Of a stretch of 64,000 nucleotides of DNA, positions 36,187-47,651 are shown in pieces; position 1 is the stretch's first letter, and the number at the start of each line of letters is the position of its first letter. Location of the stretch: NCBI GenBank assembly GCA_947247005.1, contig OX365947.1, positions 38,644,760-38,708,759 of the forward strand. Reading direction: 5' to 3'. The stretch comes from Spisula solida (Eukaryota > Mollusca > Bivalvia > Venerida > Mactridae). The translations under genes and the position numbers were made by a program. The notes beneath the pieces are model-generated. The model was given only the letters and a program-made list of their open reading frames with translations. It was not told the DNA's origin and made no database searches.

Positions 36187-37021
36187 AAATGTATGTCAAT
36201 TGACAACTCGTGATAGATCCTCTATGTATCAAACGATTAAACAACTAATTATGGCAATATTGTGATTGCTGGGTGAGCGCAGGGAATCAAGACGTTTTTT
36301 TTGGGAGGCGTTTAAGCCTCTCATTACTACCATTGCCCATTTCTTAATACAAAATTAACCGCCTTTAGGCTGCTATGTGAATCCGCATTCAAGTAGTTCC
36401 AGAAACTGTCAACATTCCCAATACTGCTACATATGTTTCTCCAAATTTTTTAACTGATTTAAGCCAATCAGTAACATTTGTTTATTCTAAGATAAAAAAT
36501 TATTGTGAAACTGTTCGTTAAATCGATATTTTTGCCAAAAAATCACTACACCGGTCGATACCGAACTTGTTTCATAATACGAAAATGGGCTTGGGCACCA
36601 ACCGTCCCTCGGGACTCGGCAGATGTTATAGCACGAAAAAGCATGCATTAACCCTTCATTATAATTACTGAACTACTGTTGAAGAACTGCATTATACTCA
36701 ACACAACGACACAAAACGTTTTGTTTCCCTTTCAATGTCTATAAAAGTCACACTGGGTGATACGTTTCGGCCTATAACAGTCGACAGTGTTACTATTAGC
36801 AAATAGTTTGACCAGTTCTGAGAAACTGTCCCAACCTGAAAACAAACACATTGCAACCATGGAAACGGTCGACTGATAAGATAATGCTGACTGCATATAG
36901 TTTCCCATTTTGATAAACAAAACTCTTCCTGTCCCTATTCCAGTATACAATAAGTTCCAAATGCACCCAAAGGCAAACTGTTTGTATATAATGTCAATAA
37001 ATTTGAATTAAATTAAATTGT
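36187..37021. other. No gene seen
   Basis: Unremarkable AT-rich sequence. Confidence 0.4.
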
Positions 37022-37555
37022 TAAAGTAGTCCATGTGACAGACCGAATTTCATTACCAAAAAGGTGAACAGATCCAACAATGATTTTCGTTTAGCTTGAT
37101 ATCTCAGCAGTCTGAAAACGGTTGATGGACTTGCGGGTCACTTTGCCAAATGACCTTTTGGCGACCATCTTTAAAGATGGCCGCCATTATTTTAAGCAAT
37201 CATAAGCTTTGGGAAAACTTGAATTATTCCTCACTCAATAGGGCTATCGGCTTGCAATATGTCTTAAAATGTTCGTATTTCAACCCAACATATGTTGACA
37301 TATACATAATGATATTATGATAAAGGAATTAGTTCGAATTTATTGATGTTCTAAGAAAACTTTGATATTTTTCACTTTTTGTCATTATTTTTTCTCTTGC
37401 AATTCTGATTGGGATTTGTATTTAGCCAGTTTTTGTTTGCTACATTCAGAGAATAATTCTAGGCATCCATAATATACATTACATGGATAGATTTTAACTT
37501 CGAAGTCCAAAATTGGTCAGGAAATTTATGACAACTAATGCCTAAATTAAATGGT
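37022..37555 (+). repeat. Left outer terminal inverted repeat
   Basis: Pairs with 46732-47268. It begins around AGTCCATGTG and contains a short perfect palindrome (ATCTTTAAAGAT) near 37174. Its inner end GACAACTAATGCCTAAATTA abuts the inserted foldback element. Confidence 0.8.
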
Positions 37556-37568
37556 GAAGCTGTGTGAA

Positions 37569-39690
37569 GTTGGCTCAACATACGACATACGACATACGAC
37601 ATTCAAAAAATTGAATGTCGTCCAGCTCGACATACGACATTGGACGACATTCAAAAAATCGAATGTCGTCCAACTCGACATACGACATTGGACGACATTC
37701 AAAAAATCATCAAAAATCGAATGTCGTCCAGCTCGACATTGGACGACATTGGACGACATTCAAAAAATCGTCTAAAATCGAATGTCGTCCAGCTCGACAT
37801 TGGACGACATTGGACGACATTCAAAAAATCATCAAAAATCCAATGTTGTCCAGCTCGACATTGGACGACATTGGACGACATTCAAAAAATCGTCTAAAAT
37901 CGAATGTCGTCCAGCTCGACATTGGACGACATTGGACGACATTCAAAAAATCATCAAAAATCCAATGTCGTCCAGCTCGACATTGGACGACATTGGACGA
38001 CATTCAAAAAATCGTCTAAAATCGAATGTCGTCCAGATCGACATTGGACGACATTGGACGACATTAAAAAATCATCAAAAATCGAATGTCGTCCAGATCG
38101 ACATTGGACGACATTGGACGACATTCAAAAAATCATCTAAAATCGAATGTCGTCCAGCTCGACATTGGACGACATTGGACGACATTCAAAAAATCGTCTA
38201 AAATCGAATGTCGTCCAGCTCGACATTGGACGACATTCAAAATCATCTAAAATCGAATGTCGTCCAGCTCGACATTGGACAACATTGGACGACATTAAAA
38301 AAATCGTCTAAAATCGAATGTCGTCCAGATCGACATTGGACGACATTGGACGACATTCAAAAAATCATAAAAAATCGAATGTCGTCCAGATCGACATTGG
38401 ACGACATTGGACGACATTAAAAAAATCATCAAAAATCGAATGTCGTCCAGATCGACATTGGACGACATTGGACGACATTCAAAAAATCGTCTAAAATCGA
38501 ATGTCGTCCAGCTCGACATTGGACGACATTGGACGACATTAAAAAAATCGTCTAAAATCGAATGTCGTCCAGCTCGACATTGGACGACATTGGACGACAT
38601 TCAAAATCATCTAAAATCGAATGTCGTCCAGCTCGACATTGGACGACATTGGACGACATTCAAAAAATCATCTAAAATCGAATGTCGTCCAGCTCGACAT
38701 TGGACGACATTGGACGACATTCAAAAAATCGACTAAAATCGAATGTCGTCCAGATCGACATTGGACGACATTGGACGACATTCAAAAAATCCTCTAAAAT
38801 CGAATGTCGTCCAGCTCGACATTGGACGACATTGGACGACATTCAAAATCATCTAAAATCGAATGTCGTCCAGCTCGACATTGGACGACATTAAAAAAAT
38901 CGTCTAAAATCGAATGTCGTCCAGATCGACATTGGACGACATTGGACGACATTCAAAAAATCATAAAAAATCGAATGTCGTCCAGATCGACATTGGACGA
39001 CATTCAAAAAATCATCAAAAATCGAATGTCGTCCAGATCGACATTGGACGACATTGGACGACATTAAAAAAATCGTCTAAAATCGAATGTCGTCCAGATC
39101 GACATTGGACGACATTGGACGACATTCAAAAAATCATAAAAAATCGAATGTCGTCCAGATCGACATTGGACGACATTGGACGACATTCAAAAAATCATCA
39201 AAAATCGAATGTCGTCCAGATCGACATTGGACGACATTGGACGACATTCAAAAAATCGTCTAAAATCGAATGTCGTCCAGATCGACATTGGACGACATTG
39301 GACGACATTCAAAAAATCATCAAAAATCGAATGTCGTCCAGATCGACATTGGACGACATTCAAAAAATCATCAAAAATCGAATGTCGTCCAGATCAACAT
39401 TGGACGACATTGGACGACATTCAAAAAACATCAAAAATCGAATGTCGTCCAGATCGACATTGGACGACATTGGACGACATTCAAAAAATCGTCTAAAATC
39501 GAATGTCGTCCAGATCGACATTGGACGACATTGGACGACATTCAAAAAATCATCAAAAATCGAATGTCGTCCAGATCGACATTGGACGACATTGGACGAC
39601 ATTCAAAAAAATGGTCAAAAATCGAATGTCGTCCAGATCGACATTGGACGACATTGGACGACATTCAAAAAATCATCAAAAATCGAATGT
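37569..39690 (+). repeat. Left tandem array, 61-bp unit
   Basis: About 35 copies of a unit built from CGAATGTCGTCCAGCTCGAC, two copies of ATTGGACGAC, then ATTCAAAAAATCGTCTAAAAT. Variants: GCTCGAC or GATCGAC, and ATCGTCTAAAAT or ATCATCAAAAAT. Some units lack one ATTGGACGAC. Every open frame on either strand here is an artefact of the repeat. Confidence 0.97.
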
Positions 39691-41665
39691 ATAATAACAT
39701 TAAGGCGTGCATTTAATATACGATCATTATTTCTGTTATTCTATGTTAACTTTGAACGTCTCAACTGACAAAGCACATTTCTCTGTTATATTATGCTAAT
39801 AATCTTACTTACATTTAGATCTAGCATATTTACCCATATCAGAACGGCCTATCTAAACGTAATCAATTTCCGCGACTTTACCTTGTTTATGTGTGCATGT
39901 TTGGATTTAAAATGTTGCACTTTTTGTTCAATCATTGTAGAATGAACGAATATTGTCATATGCTGATGTAAGGAGTCAGTCATGTAAAGTTTGTATTTGT
40001 TGATACTTTATTGTCCGCTATATTGTTTTTCTTTGTGATGAGTCGCTTAGCAACCGTAGGAGTTTAAATTATTCAATGTGCGGAACAACTTATTTGGTTT
40101 TTACAATCTTTAATCTTAGCATCAGGAAACGCAATTTGAGGTCATTTTGGTTGCATGGCTATTCACAGAAGTTTAAGTGGGGCGTTTCTTTTCGTGAATT
40201 TCAACGGTACACAATGCACAAAATTTCGGAAACATAACAAAATATAGTTTTATTTACTTAATCAATTTGGTAAGGGGAGTTTATAGATTCGCTAAGACTT
40301 GTGTACTTTCAGTAAATCGTGAATAGTTTGGAATATTTGCGAGTTGCTTTGCGATATAACCGGATATTTTGGTTTTACTTTATACTTTTCTTGTGTCAAC
40401 TGGAATATTTGTTATAATAATAGTTCTGTTAATAAAGTCACGGACATTTAATCTAAACTTGTGTTTGTTCAATAATTACTAGTTATGTTCAGGCAGCCTG
40501 ACAAGGATTTAAGATAATATTTTGAATGCTCTCGTTCGTCTGTCTGTTGTATACTAGTATCTACAGTTGCTGTCCATGGTGCCTAAGAGTCGAGTGACAC
40601 TCGGCACAAAAGTAGCCTATTCATGGGTAGGTGACAACTAAAATGCAACAAGCAATGTTAAATACTAATAGAACAGTGTATAAACGAGTCAACTTCCGGT
40701 TATCACAATAAGGAGTACACGTTGACTTGTATAGTATTGCAATAAGTAGTACAGTGATGGGAAATAACCGGATATTTCAATCACAATAAGTCATAAAAGT
40801 TAAATTGTATAGTATCACAATAAGTTGTACAGTGATTTGGTTTATATATGGAATATATAACTGTCGGCATGAATTATCAACATATTGTACGAACCCGGGA
40901 ATCCAAAATGACGTCAAAGATGGACGCCATATTACTTACGAATAAACCTGAAATTATATGTGATGCAATTTGATATTTATGTACATATGTAGTCTCCAAT
41001 GCTGGTTTGGTTATTATTCATTTCATAATGCGCATGAAATGACATAAAACAAATCGAAAAAACTTACGAGGTTTGACCGCAAAACTTGAGTAATGCTGTG
41101 TACACTTCCGTTAGTGGAAAGTGCACAGCCGAACCACAGGGTCAGAATCAGTCTAGCTATGCGTTCAACATACACTATTACATCATGATTGGTAAGCGAA
41201 ACAATAGGGACGTGGATAAACACATACTAGTTCGTTACCCATGTGTATGTAGTTTTTACAGGTATCGGGCTTGCGATAGACGTAATTGATACCCCAATCA
41301 TACGAATCTCGAATCAGCCGGAATGGGTCCGAATGAGTCGGAATTAATAAAAACTAAAAATTTGAAACAAATTCCGAATGATGATTCGAAATGACTAAAA
41401 TTATTACAGCTTGTCTAAATGTCGTTAGAAATACTTCTAAGATAATTCGAATACAATTCAAATAAAATTCGAATATAACAATCATGCATTTCGAATCCGC
41501 CGACAGCGGAGAATGTGCACGCATATGTTTCCATAATACGGTACACACAATCATGGGACCGTTGTGAACGGGATTTCGCGCGGGTATAAATAACTACATA
41601 CACTGGTTTTAATTATTGTTTTGAATGGGGTCAAAATGCCGTAACAATATTTAAAATGTAATCAT
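39691..41665. other. Single-copy middle of the foldback element
   Basis: No transposase or other gene is visible. Two direct copies of a segment of about 95 bp (GTATAGTATTGCAATAAGTA and GTATAGTATCACAATAAGTT) occur at about 40685-40840. At 41290-41480, words around GAATCCG/ATTCGAA recur loosely. Confidence 0.5.
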
Positions 41666-41820
41666 CACTGCGGTATACTGTACACAGGATATTGCTAGTA
41701 AAGGTGAGTAATGTAATTAATTTTCGCGACATTCTAGTGTACACCAGAGACGATATTTTCCAAATTAATGACTACTAACATCATCTCAACTATGTTTTAA
41801 CGTCTTCGAGCTGCAAGGCA
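41666..41820 (+). mobile_element. Isolated end of the 47.65-kb element
   Basis: CACTGCGGTATACTGTACAC, ATATTGCTAGTAAAGGTGAG, CGACATTCTAGTGTACAC and GACGATATTTTCCAAA match 47652-47815 in the same orientation. Its right edge runs into the start of the right tandem array. Confidence 0.7.
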
Positions 41821-41836
41821 TTCAATTACTGACAAC

Positions 41837-43075
41837 GTTTTGAATGTCGTCCAATGTCGTCCAATGTCGAGCTGGACGACATTCGATTTTAGACGTTTTT
41901 TGAATGTCGTCCAATGTCGTCCAATGTCGAGCTGGACGACATTCGATTTTAGACGATTTTTTGAATGTCGTCCAATGTCGTCCAATGTCGATCTGGACGA
42001 CATTCGATTTTAGACGATTTTTTGAATGTCGTCCAATGTCGTCCAATGTCGATCTGGACGACATTCGATTTTTGATGATTTTTTGAATGTCGTCCAATGT
42101 CGTCCAATGTCGATCTGGACGACATTCGATTTTTTATGATTTTTTGAATGTCGTCCAATGTCGTCCAATGTCGATCTGGACGACATTCGATTTTAGACGA
42201 TTTTTTGAATGTCGTCCAATGTCGTCCAATGTCGAGCTGGACGACATTCGATTTTTGACCATTTTTTTGAATGTCGTCCAATGTCGTCCAATGTCGTCCA
42301 ATGTCGAGCTGGACGACATTCGATTTTAGAGGATTTTTTGAATGTCGTCCAATGTCGTCCAATGTCGAGCTGGACGACATTCGATTTTAGATGATTTTTT
42401 GAATGTCGTCCAATGTCGTCCAATGTCGAGCTGGACGACATTCGATTTTTGACCATTTTTTTTAATGTCGTCCAATGTCGTCCAATGTCGAGCTGGACGA
42501 CATTCGATTTTAGATGATTTTTTGAATGTCGTCCAATGTCGTCCAATGTCGAGCTGGACGACATTCGATTTTTGACCATTTTTTTGAATGTCGTCCAATG
42601 TCGTCCAATGTCGAGCTGGACGACATTCGATTTTAGATGATTTTTTGAATGTCGTCCAATGTCGTCCAATGTCGATCTGGACAACATTCGATTTTTGATG
42701 ATTTTTTGAATGTCGTCCAATGTCGTCCAATGTCGAGCTGGACGACATTCGATTTTAGACGATTTTTTGAATGTCGTCCAATGTCGTCCAATGTCGATCT
42801 GGACGACATTCGATTTTTGATGATTTTTTGAATGTCGTCCAATGTCGTCCAATGTCGAGCTGGACGACATTCGATTTTTGATGATATTTGAATGTCGTCC
42901 AATGTCGTCCAATGTCGAGCTGGACGACATTCGATTTTTGATGATTTTTTGAATGTCGTCCAATGTCGTATGTCGAGCTGGACGACATTCGATTTTTTGA
43001 ATGTCGTCCAATGTCGTATGTCGAGCTGGACGACATTCGATTTTTTGAATGTCGTATGTCGTATGTCGTATGTTG
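41837..43075 (-). repeat. Right tandem array, 61-bp unit, inverted
   Basis: About 20 units that are the reverse complement of the left array (AATGTCGTCCAATGTCGTCC then AATGTCGAGCTGGACGACAT). One unit has three rather than two AATGTCGTCC modules (about 42270-42310). The open frames here are repeat artefacts. Confidence 0.97.
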
Positions 43076-43744
43076 AGCCAACTTCACACAGCTATATTTT
43101 AGGGCATATGAATATCAGGAATTTTTTTATTCCATGGCTACTTTGTTGATACGATGCGTATATATATGCGTAGGTGTCCAGTACCGTGTCACAAGGGTGT
43201 TATTGTGGTACCTGACCCCTAGCTGGATGGTTTGGAGGCTCGGATCCGGCAAGTTGTATGAGTTCATATGACATTATTTTCAAAAACATGGTTATTGACA
43301 GGAAAACTTGAATAACTATTCAGCGAAACGGAAAATAAACATGACTCCAAATGATTGGAAAATAATTTGATATGAGTTTATACATTTATATTTTTGTTTA
43401 TAAAGTTCCGAATATTACATTAAAAGTACATTATTTTAACGTTGTTTTCATAATCTACTTTAATAATAGTAAAGCATGTAAGAATTCATACCTCCCACTG
43501 TTAAATTCTATTCGTTTCGCGCATTCACTAAGAAATGAAAATGTGAAAGCAGGAACGTATTCGAAGGGAAACAATAAGGGATAGAGGGATTACAAAATAC
43601 ACAAAATTATATATTGAATCAGTTGATCTTTGTCTAGTGTCTAGCTTACTACTTTTCTGACTCAGGTGGACCTTAGTAACCTTTAAATAACCGTTCTTAA
43701 TAGAATTTGTAAAACTATACACACACTTTTAAAGCCTCCACAAC

Positions 43745-43990
43745 CCTGTTGTAATTGGTGACACGATGGTGGCTGAGGAGTTAGTGCTCTTGACTACCAA
43801 TCCGGAGGTCCCTGGTTCGAAATTTCATTAACCAGTGTTCAGTATTTCCCACCCAACTACAGATGAACTGGTTGTTAACCGTGTGATATTCTCACGAGTA
43901 TCGGTGCTATACGCTGGGCACGTTGAAGAACCAAAAATGAATCTGTTCGGAAAGAGCTAGGGTATCCCATCCAGATTCCTTGTATCACAC
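43745..43990 (+). mobile_element. tRNA-derived SINE with a Leu/Ser-type head
   Basis: The tRNA-like head has an A box (GTGGCTGAGGAGTTAGTGC) and B box (GGTTCGAAATT) at normal spacing, with GGAGGTCCC between them. The head lacks a closing acceptor stem and passes into unrelated sequence, so it is a SINE, not a tRNA gene. Confidence 0.55.
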
Positions 43991-44339
43991 CACAGTCACT
44001 TCTACTTGATGTCTCTTCAGCAAAGCACATGACCCCATACGGAATATTAAGAAGTTATCCTTGACTGAAAGGTTTAAATAATTACAACTACAAATACAAC
44101 TACAAGGTGTCAACCACGGGGATATTTATCCTGCGAGTTATAAATGCTTTCAGCATCACCGACTATCTCTGCCATGCCTGCAGGCACTACCTTTAGATGT
44201 GTGCATCCACAATTACATATGGGTATACTTTTCTTGTTGGGTTTGGTCATACGATATTGCTCCAAGATGTACATCCCAAAGATGAGCACACTTAGTCCTG
44301 AACTCATGGATTACTAGTATGTGTCGGCTACAGTCAATC

Positions 44340-45260
44340 CAGTTTTGTACATATTACGGATGGACAGCGCCATTCCTGACCATATTGGTTATTAATGCAT
44401 ACCGGTACGACAGATGGGTACAGTAATCTGTAACCATACGAGATACATATTACAGATAGGTTCATTCGTTCCTGACCGTATTGGGTACATACTACACATG
44501 GTTACAGATATTCTTGACCACATATGATACTTAGTAAACGTACTAACCATATGAGTACTAAAACATGCTACATGAAGGAACAACCATTCCTGACCATATG
44601 AAGTACATTCTACTGATAGGTACAATTGTTCCTGACCACATGGAGTCCGTAGTAGATGGGTACAGCCATTCCTATCCATGTGTGGTACAGCCTACACATG
44701 GGTACATAGATTCCTGGTCATGTGGGGCACATATTATTTATAGGTATATCAATTCCTTATATGGAATCCGTAGTACAGATGGGTATTGGGTATACAACTA
44801 TTCCTGACCATAACTATGTCATACATATTACATATGAGTACAGCCATTACTGACAATACTTGATACATACAGATACATACATACAGCCTTTCGTAACTAT
44901 GCAGTTGGGCACGGGCATTCCTGACCATATGGTGTACATCATACAAAGGGGTAGAATGAGTACAGCCATTCCTGACCATATGTGGTACATTTTGCTAATG
45001 GTAATCATTCCTGGTCATATGGGTTACATAACATGTTACTAATAAAGATAGGAACTTCCATTTATAATGTCTATATGAGGTACATTCTACTGATGGACAC
45101 ATTCATTCCTGATCATATATGGTCACTGTCATTTCTGTTTAATACTAGTAGGTGAATATGCATTGTCATTCCTTACCATATTGGGCTTGTTATTTTATCG
45201 GTATAGTCATTCCTGGTCCTTAAAGTACACCATATTTCTAAGTAAACCATTCTTAACCCC
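44340..45260. repeat. Degenerate minisatellite with CCATTCCTGACCATATG words
   Basis: CATTCCTGACCATATG followed by GGTACAT and a spacer recurs roughly every 45-60 bp, with many substitutions and indels. The open frames over it on both strands are artefacts. It lies inside the large composite element. Confidence 0.75.
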
Positions 45261-45985
45261 ATGGGGAATATTCCACCGATTAAATCCATCCATTTTCTTA
45301 ATATATAGAAGAACCTTGCTTCGGAAATGCTTCTGTCCATTCCAGTCTCAATAACGTATATGCTACTGCCTGTACATCATTTTCTCTCTCTATGGGAGTA
45401 AAGTCCACCACATAGTACATCCACTTTGGTTCCTATGGGGTACATTCTGCAGTCAAGTTCAGCTATTACATGCACTGATAAGGGATAACGACCAATGACA
45501 GGAACAACACTTCCTCTCCTAATGGCTATCCCCCACATCACTTTGTCTGTGCTTGTGTCATGGGCTATCCATATTCAACAGGCGAAGCTATACCTACAAG
45601 ATCCTATGATGTGTCTTACTTCACGATTTGATGCTATTCCTGTCTCAATGAGGTACATGTAGATAAGTAATTCCCCGCCAGATTGGTTCCCTACAACCAG
45701 TGGTAACAGTTACCGAATAACATTAGGCATATCAACTGCTAGTCCTACTGCTTTCCTACAATCAAGGCGTACGACTAACGCCGGTCATCATTGTCATGAA
45801 TACCTACAAAAACAGTGTACATCTACTCCTAGCCCTGCAATCAAGGGGTATGACTCTTAATATAAACACCGGCCATGAATGTAGGAACAAATGACTTGCA
45901 TCTTCGACATTAAAATTATATTGTATGTAAAAAGCACCCAGTTAAAGTCAATTTTCAGACATTCGACCATTCGACCGACTGTACA
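45261..45985. other. No gene seen; fading repeat traces
   Basis: Short TCCTA and GGTACAT phrases continue from the minisatellite and then fade. No exon. Confidence 0.35.
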
Positions 45986-46200
45986 TTTACTCATTGAGTC
46001 TCACGTCAGTTGTTACACTCGCTCGGCGGTGTTGGCTGCTTGCAGGCTTTTGACCCCCTCAGGTATCCATTTATACATTTGGGTAAGTGGGGAAGGTGGA
46101 TTATTCTTGCTCAGAGAAATTAAGCAGTGGTCCAGGTGAGGATTGAAGCGGGGACCTCTCGATCTCGAAGCATGCACCCTACATCTAGGCTCCCAACAGA
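45986..46200 (-). mobile_element. tRNA-derived SINE, family S copy 3
   Basis: It contains TTATTCTTGCTCAGAGAAAT and, on the minus strand, the tRNA-like head ending near GTTGGGAGCCTAGATGTAGG, with a B-box-like CGCTTCAATCC. It shares CTCAGAGAAATT with the copies at 14887 and 54060. Confidence 0.6.
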
Positions 46201-46731
46201 AATCGTTATAATTCAGCAGTTTTTAATCTTTTAAGTTAAACATGACTGTCAGTGATGGTAATCATATAGACCAAGAAGGTAAGTCTGATGATGCCAGATA
46301 CAGAACCCTTCGCTTGAGATAATACTATATTTCATTATGACTTCTCTAAAACGTCACCAAAACGTACTTTTCAGAAGACAACATATAACTTAGGAACCTA
46401 AAATTTGGCATACATTCGTGTTGAATAAGAATGCAATTCGCTAATGATTCACTATTTAGGAAAGAAAGAATCAAATGTTAAGTTATACTGAAACACTCGG
46501 CCCATGGCGTGTATGATCCTGTACTAATAGCCGGACCCTCGCCTGCAAGACTTCTAGCTGGGGTCCGGTATCATACCCACATCCTATTAGGCAAAGGATT
46601 CGATTTTCAGATACCTACACATGTATAGATATGTGCATATGAACAAGCAAAGCAACTTTGAAATAATAAACCAAAATTAATGGTTGTTCCTGAGATTATT
46701 GGAAAAGATATATGCATGCGTCTTAAAAATA
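46201..46731. other. No gene seen
   Basis: A short inverted pair (GCCGGACCC / GGGTCCGGT) lies at 46532-46574. Nothing else is recognised. Confidence 0.35.
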
Positions 46732-47268
46732 TCCATTTAATTAGATATCAGTTGTCATATATTCCTGACCAATTTTTGACTTCAAAGTGAAAATCTATCA
46801 ATGTAATGTATATTATGGATGCCTAGAATTACCCTCTAAATATAACAAACAAAAAATGGCTAAATACAAATCTCAATCGGAGTTGCAAGAGAAAAAATAA
46901 TGAAAAAAGTGAAAAATATCAAAGTTTTCTTAGAATACCATAAATTTCGAAGTAATCACTTTATTATAATAATATGATTTATATATCAGCAGATGTGGGG
47001 TTGAAATATGAACATTTTAAGACATATTGCAAGCCGATAGCCCTATTGAGTGAGGAATAATTCAAGTTTTCCCAAAGCTTATGATTGCTTAAAATAATGA
47101 CGGCCATCTTTAAAGATGGCCGCCAAAAGGTCATTTGGCAAAGTGACCCGCAAGTCCATCAACCGTTTTCAGACTGCTGAGATATCAAGCTAACCGAAAA
47201 TCATTGTTGGATCTGTTCACCTCTTTGGTAATGAACCTTCAATTTTCAAGGCCTGGGACATGGACTAA
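46732..47268 (-). repeat. Right outer terminal inverted repeat
   Basis: Inverted copy of 37022-37555, uninterrupted, so it shows what the left repeat looked like before insertion. Confidence 0.8.
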
Positions 47269-47651
47269 AGTGAACGAGCTCTCTTCACCTGATTATTGTC
47301 AATAGAGTATATGCATGCATTCAGTTATCAGTGTTATATTACCAGGCGTTGGCGAATAACGTTACATGATTGTATATCTAATTATTTATTAATATGTTGA
47401 GAATAAAATGTTAATGACGTAGATGAGTAGGCCTTTAAAGTTATCTGGCAAGGCGGAGGAATGTATCGGGTGAGCCGAAGGCGAAGCGGACAATTTCTGC
47501 AACCGAGTTGATAAACTTTTCCTCCATCCATGTCACTTACCTTTTATTCTATTTATCCAGTTACTAAGTCTTAATCTGCTTAGTTAGGAAATCAAACTCG
47601 GGACTCTATTGGTACTCTTTCAACCAGCGCGTAACGTTACGTTAATATAAA

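Larger units (their letters stand above)
37558..43093. mobile_element. 5.5-kb foldback element with inverted 61-bp tandem arrays
   Basis: The ends are exact mirror images: AGCTGTGTGAAGTTGGCTCA at the left and TGAGCCAACTTCACACAGCT at the right, continuing through ACATACGAC triplets into the arrays. Each arm is mostly tandem 61-bp units (about 35 in the left arm, 20 in the right), in opposite orientation. The 2.1-kb middle is single-copy apart from a fragment of another element at 41666-41820. The layout is like Drosophila foldback or Galileo-type elements, in which terminal repeats contain tandem arrays. No transposase is seen. Target duplications were not clear. Confidence 0.8.
37022..47268. 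mobile_element. Large composite element bounded by about 535-bp inverted repeats
   Basis: The left terminal repeat (37022-37555) and right terminal repeat (46732-47268) are inverted copies with scattered mismatches. For example, GGCCATCTTTAAAGATGGCC-type sequence at 37170-37190 recurs inverted at 47100-47120, and AGATCCAACAATGATTTTCG recurs inverted near 47200. The left repeat appears interrupted by the foldback element at 37558-43093, because its homology seems to resume at 43094 (ATATTTTAGG... against the inverse of the right repeat). Without that insertion the element would be about 4.7 kb. No transposase frame is visible, so it is non-autonomous or decayed. Superfamily unknown. Confidence 0.7.

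Noticed and set aside
37551..39768. Many long frames with repeated SSSTLDDIGRHSKN peptides on both strands
   Set aside because: All fall in the 61-bp arrays. Frames shift from unit to unit, and equivalent frames exist on the other strand and in the inverted arm.
37569..43075. CRISPR array
   Set aside because: Units are tandem without unique spacers, the arms are inverted, and the surrounding DNA is eukaryotic.
43745..43830. tRNA-Leu or tRNA-Ser gene
   Set aside because: A and B boxes are present, but the acceptor stem does not close and the sequence continues as SINE.
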